A stretch of DNA of 64,000 bases from assembly GCF_018687895.1 (NCBI RefSeq), contig NZ_CP061307.1, forward strand, positions 1,984,934 to 2,048,933, in the 5' to 3' direction. The first letter of the stretch is position 1, and each line of letters starts with the position of its first letter. Shown one piece after another: positions 19,949 to 30,303 of this stretch. Both the position numbers and the translations under genes were made by a program. The DNA is from Polynucleobacter sp. JS-JIR-II-50 (GTDB lineage Bacteria > Pseudomonadota > Gammaproteobacteria > Burkholderiales > Burkholderiaceae). Below the pieces are notes generated by a model that saw only the letters and a list, made by a program, of their open reading frames with translations, was not told the origin of the DNA and made no database searches.

Positions 19949-20731
19949 ATGTTACGCATCATTTCCGCGAACCTCAACGGTATCCGTTCCGCAGTCAAAA
20001 AAGGCTTTCTGCCATGGGCTGTTAAGCAAAAGGCAGATTTCATTTGCATGCAAGAGCTCAAAGCTCAGCGCGACGATCTAGAGGATGCCATCCTCAATCC
20101 CGATGGTATGCATGGCTTTTTCCATCACGCAGAGAAGAAAGGCTATAGCGGTTGCGGTATTTATACGCCCCATAAGCCGGATGAGGTCTTGTACGGCTAT
20201 GGCAATGAAGAATTTGATGCGGAGGGACGATATGTAGAGGCGCGCTTTAAGGGGCTCTCTGTTATTTCGGTCTATATGCCGTCGGGCTCAAGCTCTCCCG
20301 AGCGCCAAGAGGCCAAATATCGTTACCTCGACAGCTTCCTGCCACATCTCGTCTCTCTCAAAAAATCAGGTCGTGAAATCGTCCTATGCGGTGATGTCAA
20401 TATTGCCCATCAAGAAATTGACCTGAAGAACTGGAAAGGGAATCTCAAAAATTCTGGCTTCTTACCGGAAGAGCGCGCGTGGCTTACCAACTTATTTAGC
20501 AAAGTGGGTTACGTCGATGTTTATCGACATCTTGAACCAGAGGCAACTGAAACTTGCTACACCTGGTGGAGTAACCGAGGTCAAGCCTACGCCAAGAATG
20601 TTGGCTGGCGTATTGACTATCACATCACTACCCCTGGTATTGCTGCTACAGCCAAGAAAACTGCGGTGTACAAGGAGGAGAAATTCTCAGACCACGCACC
20701 ACTTACCGTGGATTACGACTGGAAGATTTAA
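19949..20731 (+). CDS. xth: Exodeoxyribonuclease III (AP endonuclease)
   Basis: A 260-aa Mg-dependent DNA repair nuclease of the exonuclease/endonuclease/phosphatase fold. It begins [15 protein letters not shown] (metal-binding Asn), with CMQELKAQ (catalytic Glu), the [14 protein letters not shown] motif and the C-terminal [11 protein letters not shown] (catalytic His). It cleaves at abasic sites during base excision repair. Length and motifs are standard for ExoA/Xth. Confidence 0.96.
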   Translation: MLRIISANLNGIRSAVKKGFLPWAVKQKADFICMQELKAQRDDLEDAILNPDGMHGFFHHAEKKGYSGCGIYTPHKPDEVLYGYGNEEFDAEGRYVEARFKGLSVISVYMPSGSSSPERQEAKYRYLDSFLPHLVSLKKSGREIVLCGDVNIAHQEIDLKNWKGNLKNSGFLPEERAWLTNLFSKVGYVDVYRHLEPEATETCYTWWSNRGQAYAKNVGWRIDYHITTPGIAATAKKTAVYKEEKFSDHAPLTVDYDWKI

Positions 20732-20740
20732 TAAATAACG

Positions 20741-20758
20741 GGGAGAATTTAATCTCCC
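20741..20758. terminator. Small hairpin between convergent xth and ampG
   Basis: GGGAGA and TCTCCC form a 6-bp stem around ATTTAA in the 40-base gap between two converging genes. This is the expected place for a bidirectional terminator, but no clear U-run follows on either strand. Confidence 0.35.
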
Positions 20759-20771
20759 GAGTACTCCACTT

Positions 20772-22079
20772 TTACTCCCCCTCTTTTTTGATCTGCACGA
20801 TCTTGAAATGAATCGTTGCCCAAATAAGAAGTAGGACTGGGGCCCCAATAATGGCGGTGCCGTAGAAGAATGCTTGGTACCCAAAGTTATCAACAAACAC
20901 TCCGGAAAAGCCCGCCAACCATTTGGGCAAGAGCAGCATCATCGAACTAAACAAGGCGTACTGGGTCGCTGAGTAACGGATATTAGTAAGTGATGACAAG
21001 AAAGCTATAAAGGCTGCACTAGCGATACCAGAACTTAAATTGTCTGCTGAGATCACCCAAATCAAACCGTGTAAATCATGTCCTTGAGTAGCCAGCCAAG
21101 CAAACAATATATTGCTGACCGCCGAGAGAACCGCGCCCACAAAGAGAATTCGCAACACGCCAAAACGCAATGTGAGCACACCGCCTACAAAAGCACCGAC
21201 CAAGGTCATCACTACACCGAATACCTTACTAACAGCTGCAACTTCATCTTTGGTGTAGCCCATATCCACATAAAACGGGTTTGCCATAATGCCCATCACG
21301 ACATCACTAATGCGATAGATGGCAATTAAAGACAAAATCAAAATGGCATGCCAGCGATAACGCGTAATAAATTCCGCAAATGGCTCAACCAAGGTTTGAT
21401 ACAACCAAGCTTTAGCAGTGCGGACTTTAGCCAACTCATATCTTGCTGGCTCTTTACTCAAGAGCGTTGTAATCACACCTACCCCAATAGAAGCGGCCAT
21501 ACAGAGATAGGCAAACTGCCATGCATTTGCGTCATAGCCACTGCCAGTTTCAGCCCGCGCAGCAAGCCAAAGCACGCCGGCACCAGCCCAGATTAAGGCA
21601 AGGCGATAACCGGTTTGATATGTAGCAGCAAGGGCTGCTTGATGGTCACTATTAGCCGACTCAATACGGAAAGCATCCAATGCGATATCTTGAGTGGCAG
21701 ATCCAAATGCTACCAATAGCGCACACCAAACTATGGAATTGAGTGCCAGCTTAGGATCTAAAGTCGACATGCCAACAAGACCCAGAATGATGAGCGCTTG
21801 CGCAAAGAGCAGCCAGCTGCGGCGGCGGCCAAATAGTTTAGCAAGGAGGGGGATTTGTAGGCGGTCCACAAGAGGAGCCCAAACCCACTTAAAAGCGTAG
21901 ATCAAACCAACCCAAGTTAAGTAACCGATGGTGCTGCGATCAATGCCGGCTTCACGTAACCAAAAGCTCAGCGTTCCCAAAATAAGCAATAGAGGAAGGC
22001 CTGCAGAGAAGCCCAAGAACAGCATACGCAAACAAGGCCATTCGAGATAAACCCGAAAGTCTTCAAGCCAGGACTTCAC
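20772..22079 (-). CDS. ampG: AmpG-type muropeptide permease (MFS)
   Basis: An inner-membrane transporter importing GlcNAc-anhydroMurNAc peptides for cell-wall recycling. The family opening WPCLRMLFLGFSAGLPLLLILGTLSFWLREAG and TYLTWVGLIYAFKWVWAPLVDR-like sequence (GYLTWVGLIYAFKW) are clear, and a dozen or more hydrophobic segments follow. I favour a GTG start at 22077-22079 (VKSWLEDFRVYLEW, 435 aa) just past the metW stop. The frame remains open to an ATG at 22133, which would overlap metW by 38 bases. Last gene of the dksA-to-ampG run. Confidence 0.9.
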   Translation of the reverse strand: MKSWLEDFRVYLEWPCLRMLFLGFSAGLPLLLILGTLSFWLREAGIDRSTIGYLTWVGLIYAFKWVWAPLVDRLQIPLLAKLFGRRRSWLLFAQALIILGLVGMSTLDPKLALNSIVWCALLVAFGSATQDIALDAFRIESANSDHQAALAATYQTGYRLALIWAGAGVLWLAARAETGSGYDANAWQFAYLCMAASIGVGVITTLLSKEPARYELAKVRTAKAWLYQTLVEPFAEFITRYRWHAILILSLIAIYRISDVVMGIMANPFYVDMGYTKDEVAAVSKVFGVVMTLVGAFVGGVLTLRFGVLRILFVGAVLSAVSNILFAWLATQGHDLHGLIWVISADNLSSGIASAAFIAFLSSLTNIRYSATQYALFSSMMLLLPKWLAGFSGVFVDNFGYQAFFYGTAIIGAPVLLLIWATIHFKIVQIKKEGE

Positions 22080-22095
22080 TACATTAAGTTGTTTG

Positions 22096-22689
22096 TTAGG
22101 CACGACGAATGCGGAATAAAGCAAGGCTACCAAATAAATTTGGCATCAAAGTCACTTGGCGACCCTCATGCAAGATACATTGATCGATTACCTTCAGGCC
22201 AAGACTTGAGGCTAACCTCTCAAAGTCGGCGACCGTGAGCACGCGTACGTTAGGCGTGTTGTACCACTGATAAGGCAAGCTCTTAGAAACTGGCATGCGG
22301 CCCAAGCCAACAGCTAGACGATGTGACCAGTGGCCGAAGTTTGGAAAGGAGATCACCGACTCTTTACCCACACGCACTACCTCACGCAAAATCTTTTCAG
22401 TTTGATGAATAGTTTGCAGAGTTTGTGACAACACAACCGTGTCAAAACTGCTGTCCTCAAAGAGTGCTAAGCCGCCCTCTAAATCCTGCTGAATGACATT
22501 CAACCCCTTTTGCACACAAGAGAGTACGCGTGAATCATCAATCTCAACGCCATAAGCGTGAACCGGTTTTTGTTTCTGTAAAAACTCTAAGAAACTACCA
22601 TCCCCACAACCGAGATCCAAGACTTGAGTATTGGGTGCAATCCAATTGGCTATGGCAGCAAAGTCGGCACGCTTATTAAAATTGCTCAT
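22096..22689 (-). CDS. metW: Methionine biosynthesis protein MetW
   Basis: A 197-aa class I methyltransferase-fold protein with motif [16 protein letters not shown] at about residues 20-34 and the MetW-typical SFPNFGHW stretch. MetW acts with MetX in homoserine acylation in many proteobacteria. It overlaps metX by 4 bases (ATGA), the classic metXW arrangement. Confidence 0.95.
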   Translation of the reverse strand: MSNFNKRADFAAIANWIAPNTQVLDLGCGDGSFLEFLQKQKPVHAYGVEIDDSRVLSCVQKGLNVIQQDLEGGLALFEDSSFDTVVLSQTLQTIHQTEKILREVVRVGKESVISFPNFGHWSHRLAVGLGRMPVSKSLPYQWYNTPNVRVLTVADFERLASSLGLKVIDQCILHEGRQVTLMPNLFGSLALFRIRRA

Positions 22690-23825
22690 GGTTGCGCCTC
22701 ACGCATTTGCTTAAAGTAAGAGCGGATCAGGTTGTGATAACGCTCGTCATCCAACAGGAAAGCATCATGTCCATGGGGCGCATCGATCTCGGCATAAGTC
22801 ACTTCACTCTTATTGCTCAACAAAGATTGCACAATCTCGCGACTGCGATCAGGCGGGAAGCGCCAGTCGGTTGAAAAGCTGACAACCAAAAACTTGGCTT
22901 GCACTTCCGCTAAAGCGCGATTCAGACTGCCATCGTAACGACGTGCGGGATCAAAATAATCGAGTGCACGCGTAATCAATAAATAAGTATTGGCGTCAAA
23001 GTAGGTTGAAAACTTATCACCTTGGTGACGTAAATAACTCTCAACCTCAAACTCAACATCAAAGCTAAAGCGGTAGTCATTAGACTCGCCATTAGGACGC
23101 TGCAATTCTCGTCCAAATTTTTCTGCCATATCATCATCAGACAAATAGGTGATGTGACCAACCATGCGCGCCAAACGTAAACCGCGTTTTGGTACAACGC
23201 CATGCTCGTAGTAGTTGCCGCCATGAAAATCAGGGTCCGACAAAATAGCATTGCGCGCTACTTCATTGAAAGCAATGTTTTGCGCGCTCAGCCTTGGGGT
23301 AGATGCCACCACCACACAGTGGTCTATGCGCTTAGGGAACTGAATGGCCCAAGCCATAGCCTGCATGCCGCCCAAGCTTCCGCCCATCACCGCAGCAAAC
23401 TTCCGAATTCCCAATTTGTCAGCCAGGCGGGCTTGAGTATTCACCCAATCCTCAACCGTGACAACAGGAAAATCTGCGCCATATGGCTTACCAGTAGCGG
23501 GATTAATGCTCATGGGCCCAGTAGAACCAAAACAAGAACCTAAATTATTTACACCTATGACAAAAAAGTGATTGGTATCTACCGGCTTACCTGGACCAAT
23601 CATGTTGTCCCACCAGCCGATATCTTTTGGATCTTCTGGACTTGGACCGGCCACATGGTGGGATGCATTGAGTGCATGACAAACTAAGATGGCATTGCTT
23701 TTATCGGAGTTAAGCTTACCGTAAGTTTCGATCACTAAATCGTAGCCAGACAAGATGGCGCCACTCTGCAAAGGCAGGGGCTCGGCAAAATGAATGGTAT
23801 TTCTAGAGAGGTGTAGCTCGCTCAT
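22686..23825 (-). CDS. metX: Homoserine O-acyltransferase
   Basis: An alpha/beta-hydrolase enzyme that activates homoserine for direct sulfhydrylation to homocysteine. It is 379 aa. The nucleophile elbow [13 protein letters not shown] holds the catalytic Ser; the C-terminal [12 protein letters not shown] supplies the His, and [13 protein letters not shown] the Asp. Whether the acyl donor is acetyl- or succinyl-CoA cannot be told from motifs alone; MetX of Burkholderiales is usually succinyl-type. It overlaps slmA upstream and metW downstream by 4 bases each. Confidence 0.95.
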   Translation of the reverse strand: MSELHLSRNTIHFAEPLPLQSGAILSGYDLVIETYGKLNSDKSNAILVCHALNASHHVAGPSPEDPKDIGWWDNMIGPGKPVDTNHFFVIGVNNLGSCFGSTGPMSINPATGKPYGADFPVVTVEDWVNTQARLADKLGIRKFAAVMGGSLGGMQAMAWAIQFPKRIDHCVVVASTPRLSAQNIAFNEVARNAILSDPDFHGGNYYEHGVVPKRGLRLARMVGHITYLSDDDMAEKFGRELQRPNGESNDYRFSFDVEFEVESYLRHQGDKFSTYFDANTYLLITRALDYFDPARRYDGSLNRALAEVQAKFLVVSFSTDWRFPPDRSREIVQSLLSNKSEVTYAEIDAPHGHDAFLLDDERYHNLIRSYFKQMREAQP

Positions 23826-24472
23826 TCTGAAAGAAGAAGGCGCAGACTAACATCGGAGGCTTCAGTTGGCAGCTTCTTAAATCCGCTACGGGCAAAGCGA
23901 TGCCAACGACCCAAAACAAAACTCATTAACATGGCCGCACGAATGCTGACCTCTTCTTGGCCCAGCTGAGCCCAGTTACCCCCTTGGGTTTGGGCAATCC
24001 GCAGAGCTTGCTTAAGAGACGCCTCAACACGATCAAGCACTTGAGTAATGCGCTCTTGAAGGCGATCATCTTCTTGAAATAAAGCATCACCCAATAAAAC
24101 GCGAGTCATGCCAGGATTTTTTTCGGCAAAGAATAAAAGCATTTGCAAAATGCCACGTGCCTGAGCAAGACCAGACTCTTCTTTTTGATTAATTTGATTA
24201 ATTAATCCAAAAACAGTTTGCTCGATAAAAGAAATCAGGCCCTCGAACATTTGCGCTTTACTAGCGAAGTGACGATATAGGGCCGCTTCTGAAACCTCAA
24301 TCTTGGCTGCTAAAGCCGCCGTAGTAACGCGCTCACCCTTCGGGTTTTGCAACATCTCAGCAAGCACTTGCAAAATCTGTAAACGGCGTTCACCTGGACG
24401 AGGGCGCTTACGAACTGCACCAGCATCAGCGTTGCTGTCATTGATGTTTGCTGGCTCTAAAGATTCGTGCAT
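23822..24472 (-). CDS. slmA: Nucleoid occlusion factor SlmA (TetR fold)
   Basis: A 216-aa TetR-family DNA-binding protein. The HTH region [37 protein letters not shown] matches SlmA of E. coli closely (SEAALYRHF, MFxxLIxFIE), and [26 protein letters not shown] matches its ligand/dimer domain. SlmA binds chromosomal sites and blocks FtsZ over the nucleoid. The first 25 residues are a low-complexity leader, so the true start might be slightly internal. Confidence 0.88.
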   Translation of the reverse strand: MHESLEPANINDSNADAGAVRKRPRPGERRLQILQVLAEMLQNPKGERVTTAALAAKIEVSEAALYRHFASKAQMFEGLISFIEQTVFGLINQINQKEESGLAQARGILQMLLFFAEKNPGMTRVLLGDALFQEDDRLQERITQVLDRVEASLKQALRIAQTQGGNWAQLGQEEVSIRAAMLMSFVLGRWHRFARSGFKKLPTEASDVSLRLLLSE

Positions 24473-24490
24473 GCTTGTTTACTTGTCTAC

Positions 24491-25393
24491 CTATCTAGAG
24501 CGGATCATCGTACCGAACGCTTGCTCGGTCAGAATTTCTAATAATAAAGAATGCTCAATGCGGCCATCAATGATGTGCACTGAATTCACACCGCTCTTAG
24601 CTGCATCTAATGCAGAAGAAATCTTCGGCAACATGCCGCCAGAAATAGTGCCATCAGCAAATAGTGCGTCAATTTCTCGCGCAGTTAAATCTGTCAGCAA
24701 CTTACCGTCTTTATCCATCACACCCGGGATGTTAGTCATCATGACCAACTTCTCAGCGTGAAGAATTTCAGCCATCTTGCCAGCTACTAAGTCAGCGTTA
24801 ATGTTGTAAGCCTGACCTTCCGCACTAAAGCCAATAGGAGAAATCACTGGAATAAATGCGTCATCCTGCAAGGCTTTAACCACCGCAGGATTAATTGCCT
24901 CGATCTCACCAACAAAACCGATATCTACCATCTTGCCCGGCTCTGTATCGCTAGGAATCTTCATTTTCTTAGCGTGAATCAATCCACCGTCTTTACCAGT
25001 CAAGCCAACAGCCTGGCCGCCAAAGTGGTTAATCAACATCACAATGTCCTGCTGCACTTCACCGCCCAGAACCCACTCCACCACTTCCATGGTTTCTTCA
25101 TCGGTTACGCGCATACCTTGAATAAAAGTACCGGTCTTACCAATCTTCTTTAAGGCCTCATCAATTTGCGGACCTCCGCCATGAACCACTACTGGGTTCA
25201 TGCCGACGAGTTTTAATAAGATAACGTCACGCGCAAAACTTTCTTTGAGGCGCTCTTCCACCATCGCGTTTCCGCCGTACTTAATCACAATGGTCTTGCC
25301 GTGATACGCACGAATATAAGGCAAAGCCTCAGCAAGAATCTCCGCCTTTAATAAAGGAGAGATATCACTAATAGTTGGTAAATGCTTAGTCAT
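24491..25393 (-). CDS. argB: Acetylglutamate kinase
   Basis: Phosphorylates N-acetylglutamate, the second step of arginine synthesis. It is 300 aa. The amino-acid kinase fold is plain from [43 protein letters not shown] and [19 protein letters not shown]. It lies 13 bases after dksA and 18 bases before slmA on the leftward transcript. Confidence 0.98.
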   Translation of the reverse strand: MTKHLPTISDISPLLKAEILAEALPYIRAYHGKTIVIKYGGNAMVEERLKESFARDVILLKLVGMNPVVVHGGGPQIDEALKKIGKTGTFIQGMRVTDEETMEVVEWVLGGEVQQDIVMLINHFGGQAVGLTGKDGGLIHAKKMKIPSDTEPGKMVDIGFVGEIEAINPAVVKALQDDAFIPVISPIGFSAEGQAYNINADLVAGKMAEILHAEKLVMMTNIPGVMDKDGKLLTDLTAREIDALFADGTISGGMLPKISSALDAAKSGVNSVHIIDGRIEHSLLLEILTEQAFGTMIRSR

Positions 25394-25406
25394 CGCTACT
25401 TAAAAT

Positions 25407-25895
25407 TTATTCGCCAAATAATTTTTGACGGAGTTCGCGACGCTCTTGAGCCTCAAGAGATAAATTGGCTGTAGGTCTTGCAATTAAACGGTTCAAGCCG
25501 ATTGGCTCACCAGTTTCTTCGCACCATCCATAGTCGCCTGACTCAATGCGAGCCAATGCTTGCTCTACTTTTTTGAGCAACTTGCGCTCACGATCGCGCG
25601 TGCGCAATTCTAATGCGTGCTCTTCTTCGATCGTTGCACGGTCGGCGGGATCGGGAACCAAAATATTTTCACGCAGATGTTCTGTTGTCTCGGACGCATT
25701 CTTCAAAATGTCATCTTTAAGAGTGAGTAGTTTTTGACGGAAAAAATCTAACTGCGCAGCACTCATATAGTCCTTATCGGACATCTTGAGCAATTCCGCC
25801 TCAGTCAATGGAGCACCTTTTGCAACCTTAGCGCTCGCAGCCTTACTACTAGCTTTTGCAGCGGTTGCTGGTTTTGTTGCTGTTTTTACCGTCAT
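25407..25895 (-). CDS. dksA: RNA polymerase-binding transcription factor DksA (single-cysteine type)
   Basis: Binds the RNA polymerase secondary channel and, with ppGpp, controls rRNA and amino-acid promoters. It is 162 aa with an Ala/Lys-rich N-terminal leader (about residues 1-28), the coiled-coil DFFRQKLLTLKDDIL through DRERKLLKKVEQALARIESGDYG carrying the tip Asp residues (DPADRA), and the globular C-terminus. Of the four zinc-ligand cysteines of E. coli DksA only the first remains (Cys about 125, CEETGEPIG); the later pair reads SLEA. This pattern is known in betaproteobacteria. Confidence 0.95.
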   Translation of the reverse strand: MTVKTATKPATAAKASSKAASAKVAKGAPLTEAELLKMSDKDYMSAAQLDFFRQKLLTLKDDILKNASETTEHLRENILVPDPADRATIEEEHALELRTRDRERKLLKKVEQALARIESGDYGWCEETGEPIGLNRLIARPTANLSLEAQERRELRQKLFGE

Positions 25896-26006
25896 TTCAT
25901 TCTTTCCTGGTTTGAAGCATTATTGCCTCATTCTGCCAAACTTTTACGGCCCTTTTATTAATATTCATCAATATGGGCCGTGGCGGCGGATTGTACCCGA
26001 ATCTTG

Positions 26007-27077
26007 CTAGGCCAAACAGCCCTCAAGCCCTGCCAATAGGGTGTCCTTGGGCAAATCGATACCTATGAAGACCATCCGGGTTTGCTTGGGTTCTGTGCCC
26101 CATGGACCGGCTAAATCACTGCCCATCATCTGGTGAACGCCCTGGAACACTACTTTTCGGCTACTTCCCTTCACATAGAGCACGCCTTTATAGCGCAACA
26201 TCTTCTCTCCAAAGACCTCCAAAATGCCCCCCAGGAAGTCTTCCAACTTTTTGTGATTAAAGGGTTTATCACTACGAAAAACAAAGGATTGGATGCGATC
26301 AGTATGGCCAGCATGGCCATGGTGTTGGTGCTGGTGATCGTGACTATGATCGTGGCCACAGGTACTGTGATCATGATCGTGACTATGGTCATGACCGCAA
26401 TCCGCATGGTCATGATCGTCCTGCCCCAAGAAATGGGGGTCAATATCTAGCTTAGCATTGAGATTGAAGCCCTTGAGGTCCAAGACAGCATTCAGGGGCA
26501 CAACCCCCTTAGAAATCCCCGCAATAGGCGCTCTTGGGTTCATATGCATCAAACGATTACGTAAAGCATCTACTTGTGCAGGCGTCACCAAATCAGTCTT
26601 GGTAATAAAGATTTGGTCGGCAAAGCCCACCTGCCGCTGCGCCTCTTCATGCTCATTGAGTTGCTGTTGACCATGCTTGGCATCCACCAGAGTCACCACA
26701 GCATCCAAAACATAATGATCGGCTACATCATCATCCATAAAGAATGTCTGAGCAACGGGGCCGGGATTGGCAACGCCTGTGGTTTCAATCACAACACGAT
26801 CAAAGCTAATCTTCTTATCTTTGCGTTGCTCCCAAAGCTCATTTAAGGCATCCACGAGATCGCCGCGAATGGTGCAGCAAATACAGCCATTACTCATTTG
26901 CACAATGTTCTCTTGGTTGTCTTGCACCAAGATATCGTTATCAATATTCTCTTCGCCGAATTCGTTCTCGATCACGGCAATCTTTTTGCCATGCTCCTCG
27001 GTCAGAATATGTTTCAACAAAGTAGTTTTGCCGCTTCCCAAGAAGCCCGTCAAAATCGTTACCGGAATTAATGCCAT
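26007..27077 (-). CDS. CobW/ZNG1-family zinc GTPase with His-rich loop
   Basis: A G3E GTPase metallochaperone. The P-loop GFLGSGKTT is at residues 11-19, the metal-binding GCICC at 64-68, [14 protein letters not shown] follows switch I, and the C-terminal CobW domain ends [21 protein letters not shown]. Between the domains lies a strongly His/Asp-rich stretch (repeats of HDHSHDHDH with two CGHDH units), suited to holding zinc. I start at ATG 27077 ([11 protein letters not shown]), the family-typical N-terminus; an ATG five codons earlier is possible. Zinc delivery is inferred from the family. Confidence 0.92.
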   Translation of the reverse strand: MALIPVTILTGFLGSGKTTLLKHILTEEHGKKIAVIENEFGEENIDNDILVQDNQENIVQMSNGCICCTIRGDLVDALNELWEQRKDKKISFDRVVIETTGVANPGPVAQTFFMDDDVADHYVLDAVVTLVDAKHGQQQLNEHEEAQRQVGFADQIFITKTDLVTPAQVDALRNRLMHMNPRAPIAGISKGVVPLNAVLDLKGFNLNAKLDIDPHFLGQDDHDHADCGHDHSHDHDHSTCGHDHSHDHQHQHHGHAGHTDRIQSFVFRSDKPFNHKKLEDFLGGILEVFGEKMLRYKGVLYVKGSSRKVVFQGVHQMMGSDLAGPWGTEPKQTRMVFIGIDLPKDTLLAGLEGCLA

Positions 27078-27146
27078 GGATGATCCAATCAAAATCTAAA
27101 AGCCAACAATTCCCAAAGCGGGAAACCTTCTATCTTACCGAGTTCC

Positions 27147-28148
27147 TCAGCCTTTGCCAGCCTTTGCGCGTGGATGCGCTTTATCGTATGCCTGAGCAAG
27201 GTGCTGAAAATCTAAGGACGTATAAATCTGGGTGCTAGCAATGCTGGCATGCCCCAACATCTCCTGCACAGCCCTTAAATCTTGTGAGGATTGCAGCACA
27301 TGGCTCGCAAAGCTATGGCGCATCATATGCGGGTGCACATGAGTGGGCAAACCAGCGCGCATGGCTAAAGTACGTAATCTCGCTTGTACCGTACGCGGCG
27401 ATAAACGCCTGCCCGTTGCTGACAAAAACAAGGCGATGGACTCTTCTGAATAATTTCCAGCATCACGCAGCTCTCGCCATGCAGTCAGTGACTTCATGGC
27501 AGGTATGCCAACAGGAACAGATCTGCGTTTACCGCCCTTACCCAAAACAGTTACCTCTGCAGCATCCCAATCCAACCAGCCAGCAGATTCCTGTTGGCGA
27601 TCTTTGCTTTGCATCACATCAATTCCTAAGAGCTCTGAAAGACGTAAGCCTGAGGAATACAACAAATCAATAATGGCTGCATCACGGATCGATTCCAAAT
27701 CCTTTTTTTCTTCGGCCTCTTTGACCGCTTGATTTACCAAGGAAAGCGCTTGCTCGACGGATAAGGCCTTGGGTAAAGACTTCAGACGCTTGGGTGCCTT
27801 GACGTCGTCAACCGGATTGGCAATTAAATTGCTTGCTACCTTGCCAGCACGGGCATCGCGCCTGGCATCTTTTTCAGTAAGCCAGTCATACCATCCTCGC
27901 CATGCTGAAAGGGCTCTCGCAATACTTCTTGAAGATTTACCTTTGGAATGTAAGCGGCCGGCCCAACGACGTACATGGCCGTTACTCACTCTCAATAACT
28001 CAATATTGTCTTCAAGAGCAAAGTTTTGCAGGTCGCTCAGGTCCATGCCGTACGCTTTAAGCGTATGCGGCGAAAGTTGACGCAACACATGTAACTCATG
28101 CAAATACTCTTGCATGAAAGGATGTAGTTCAGTCGACTTTAATTTCAT
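27147..28148 (-). CDS. xerC: Tyrosine recombinase XerC
   Basis: With XerD it resolves chromosome dimers at dif. It is 333 aa. The N-terminal SAM-like domain (MQEYLHELHVLRQLSPHTL) is followed by the catalytic domain with YSSGLRLSELLGID (first Arg), GKGGKRRSVPVG (Lys), HPHMMRHSFASHVL (His-x-x-Arg) and LGHASIASTQIYTSLDF (His and the Tyr nucleophile). It overlaps the DUF484 gene by 20 bases, the usual DUF484-xerC pairing, and is a housekeeping copy rather than a phage integrase. Confidence 0.95.
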   Translation of the reverse strand: MKLKSTELHPFMQEYLHELHVLRQLSPHTLKAYGMDLSDLQNFALEDNIELLRVSNGHVRRWAGRLHSKGKSSRSIARALSAWRGWYDWLTEKDARRDARAGKVASNLIANPVDDVKAPKRLKSLPKALSVEQALSLVNQAVKEAEEKKDLESIRDAAIIDLLYSSGLRLSELLGIDVMQSKDRQQESAGWLDWDAAEVTVLGKGGKRRSVPVGIPAMKSLTAWRELRDAGNYSEESIALFLSATGRRLSPRTVQARLRTLAMRAGLPTHVHPHMMRHSFASHVLQSSQDLRAVQEMLGHASIASTQIYTSLDFQHLAQAYDKAHPRAKAGKG

Positions 28149-28803
28149 AAGCCTGGATACGATCCAAAGCTGCAGCAGTTAATTCGGCAATTTGACGCAA
28201 ATAGAAAGCGCCCATATCCGCCGTAAAGCGGGATTCATCCTTGCTGGCTAACAGCAATACTGCGGGCGATTGAGCGGCACCAATACTCTTGCCTAATGGC
28301 AACCCAATGGCCACCATGCTTTGCCATTCAGAATCAATGCTTGTCTGGCTTGCTAACAAATCTACGCTGGCTGCCGCCAACTCCTTAGCAGAGCCGCATA
28401 ACGGGGTGTCTACCCAAGGGCTAAAAGCAGAGTTAGGCGACAGTAATTGTGCAGACTCTACTTCGAATACTTCGGCTAAGCCCGAAGTTATCGCCGCCTC
28501 CACATCAGCCTTATTGTTGGCCTTCATCAAACGCAATAACCAAGCAACCAAACTTTGTTGGGTTTTGTCATTACGACTTCCAAAGTGCAACATCTCACTT
28601 AAGCGACGATTGAGCTCTTGATTTTGTGTCCGCAGCACTGTCATCTGACGCTCTTGCAAAGAAATCGCGCGATCCTCATGCGGGTGCTTAATCCGAATCT
28701 CATTAAAAAGATCGGCGTAGCGCTCAAAGAAGCCCGGGGTTGCACGTAACCACTCTGCAACTAATTCTTCTTGCTCGGCTTGCTTTGGATCAATTGCGCT
28801 CAT
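28129..28803 (-). CDS. DUF484 family protein (GAF-like)
   Basis: A 224-aa protein with the DUF484 opening VAEWLRATPGFFERYADLFNEIRIKHPH, then RAISLQERQMTVLRTQNQELNRRLSEMLHFGSRND, a coiled coil, and a GAF-like C-terminal half ending in SRFTADMGAFYLRQIAELTAAALDR. The family is almost always encoded next to xerC; its biochemical role is unknown. It lies 27 bases after gatB. Confidence 0.9.
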   Translation of the reverse strand: MSAIDPKQAEQEELVAEWLRATPGFFERYADLFNEIRIKHPHEDRAISLQERQMTVLRTQNQELNRRLSEMLHFGSRNDKTQQSLVAWLLRLMKANNKADVEAAITSGLAEVFEVESAQLLSPNSAFSPWVDTPLCGSAKELAAASVDLLASQTSIDSEWQSMVAIGLPLGKSIGAAQSPAVLLLASKDESRFTADMGAFYLRQIAELTAAALDRIQAYEIKVD

Positions 28804-28830
28804 GTATCTCTTTCTAAATGTATTCTTTGA

Positions 28831-30303
28831 TTAACCAAGCTTTTTACGTAAGAGCTCATTGACCTGACCGGGATTTGCTTTGCCTTGAGAAGCTTTCATA
28901 ATTTGGCCAATAAGGGCGTTGAATGCCTTCTCTTTGCCTGAGCGAAACTCTTCAACCGATTTCTGGTTGGCCGCCAACACCTGATCAATAATGGCCTCAA
29001 TGGCGCCGCTATCACTAATTTGTTTCAGCCCTTTGGCGTCAATGACCTGATCAACGGTGCTGATAGATTTGCCTGCAATCGCTTCTTCCCAAAGAATGGC
29101 AAAGATATCTTTTGCAATCTTGTTGGAGATAGTGCCATCTGCCACACGCGTCAGCAATGGCGCTAAATGCTCCGCTTTTAATGGGGCGTCAGCTGCGGCA
29201 ATACCTGCACGATTTAAGGAGGAAGCAAATTCACCAGCAATTAAATTGGCCGCGGCTTTTGCCAATGGCTTACCTACGATTACTAATAGCTCTTCAAATA
29301 CTTTTGCGGTATCACGATCTTGCGTGAGCAACTGCGCATCGTAAGCACTTAAACCAAACTCGGTTTGCCACTGCTCGCGTAATTGGGCTGGCAGCGCAGG
29401 CATTTTGCTACGGACATCTGCGATCCATGCATCATCAATCACAACGGGCAATAAATCAGGATCGGGGAAGTAGCGATAGTCGTTTGCATCTTCTTTACTA
29501 CGCATACTACGGGTTTCTTGACGATCGGGATCATACAAACGCGTCTCTTGAACGACGGTTCCACCATCCTCAATCAATTCGATTTGACGGCGCACTTCGT
29601 ATTGAATGGCCTCTTCCAAAAAGCGGAAGGAGTTCAAGTTTTTGATTTCGCAGCGGGTACCAAATTCAGCCTGGCCTATAGGGCGAACAGAAACGTTCGC
29701 ATCGCAACGGAAAGAGCCTTCTTGCATATTGCCGTCACAAACCCCAAGCCATACCACCAAGCTATGCAAAGCCTTGGCATAAGCAACGGCTTCAGCAGCG
29801 CTGCGCATGACTGGCTCAGTCACGATCTCGAGGAGTGGTGTACCTGCGCGGTTCAGATCAATCCCGCTAGAAGGTTCGCCATGAGGGCCTGTAAAGCCCT
29901 CTTCATGGACGGATTTACCAGCATCCTCCTCCATATGGGCGCGAGTGAGTTCAACAACTTTAACTTTGTCCCCCACCAAGATCTCCAGATGCCCGCCAAC
30001 AACAACCGGGATCTCCATCTGGCTGATTTGATAGCCCTTAGGTAAATCAGGATAGAAATAATTCTTGCGAGCGAAAATACTTGCTGGAGAAATCTTCGCA
30101 TTGACTGCCAAACCAAAACGAATGGCATGCTCTACCGCTTGACGATTGAGCACCGGCAAAACACCAGGCAACGCTAAATCCACTGCACACGCTTGCGTGT
30201 TTGGCGCGGCGCCAAAGCGCGTACTTGCGCCACTAAAAATCTTGGACTGAGTTTGCAGCTGCGCGTGGGTCTCTAGACCAATAACGACTTCCCATTGCAT
30301 CAT
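28831..30303 (-). CDS. gatB: Aspartyl/glutamyl-tRNA amidotransferase subunit B
   Basis: The kinase/tRNA-binding subunit of GatCAB, which converts Glu-tRNA(Gln) and Asp-tRNA(Asn) to the amidated forms. It is 490 aa. [23 protein letters not shown] is the N-terminal signature, with [18 protein letters not shown] and [13 protein letters not shown] in the cradle domain, and a C-terminal YqeY-like tail ([19 protein letters not shown]). It overlaps gatA by 4 bases. Its presence implies indirect aminoacylation of Gln and/or Asn tRNAs. Confidence 0.97.
   Translation of the reverse strand: MMQWEVVIGLETHAQLQTQSKIFSGASTRFGAAPNTQACAVDLALPGVLPVLNRQAVEHAIRFGLAVNAKISPASIFARKNYFYPDLPKGYQISQMEIPVVVGGHLEILVGDKVKVVELTRAHMEEDAGKSVHEEGFTGPHGEPSSGIDLNRAGTPLLEIVTEPVMRSAAEAVAYAKALHSLVVWLGVCDGNMQEGSFRCDANVSVRPIGQAEFGTRCEIKNLNSFRFLEEAIQYEVRRQIELIEDGGTVVQETRLYDPDRQETRSMRSKEDANDYRYFPDPDLLPVVIDDAWIADVRSKMPALPAQLREQWQTEFGLSAYDAQLLTQDRDTAKVFEELLVIVGKPLAKAAANLIAGEFASSLNRAGIAAADAPLKAEHLAPLLTRVADGTISNKIAKDIFAILWEEAIAGKSISTVDQVIDAKGLKQISDSGAIEAIIDQVLAANQKSVEEFRSGKEKAFNALIGQIMKASQGKANPGQVNELLRKKLG

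Noticed and set aside
26133..26450. Repetitive Val/Met-rich frames inside the CobW gene
   Set aside because: Produced by reading the His-codon repeats of the His-rich loop in other frames; not genes.
27147..28148. xerC as a phage or island integrase linked to the tRNA-like repeats
   Set aside because: It is 31 kb away, coupled to DUF484 as in the housekeeping XerC locus, and has normal XerC features.
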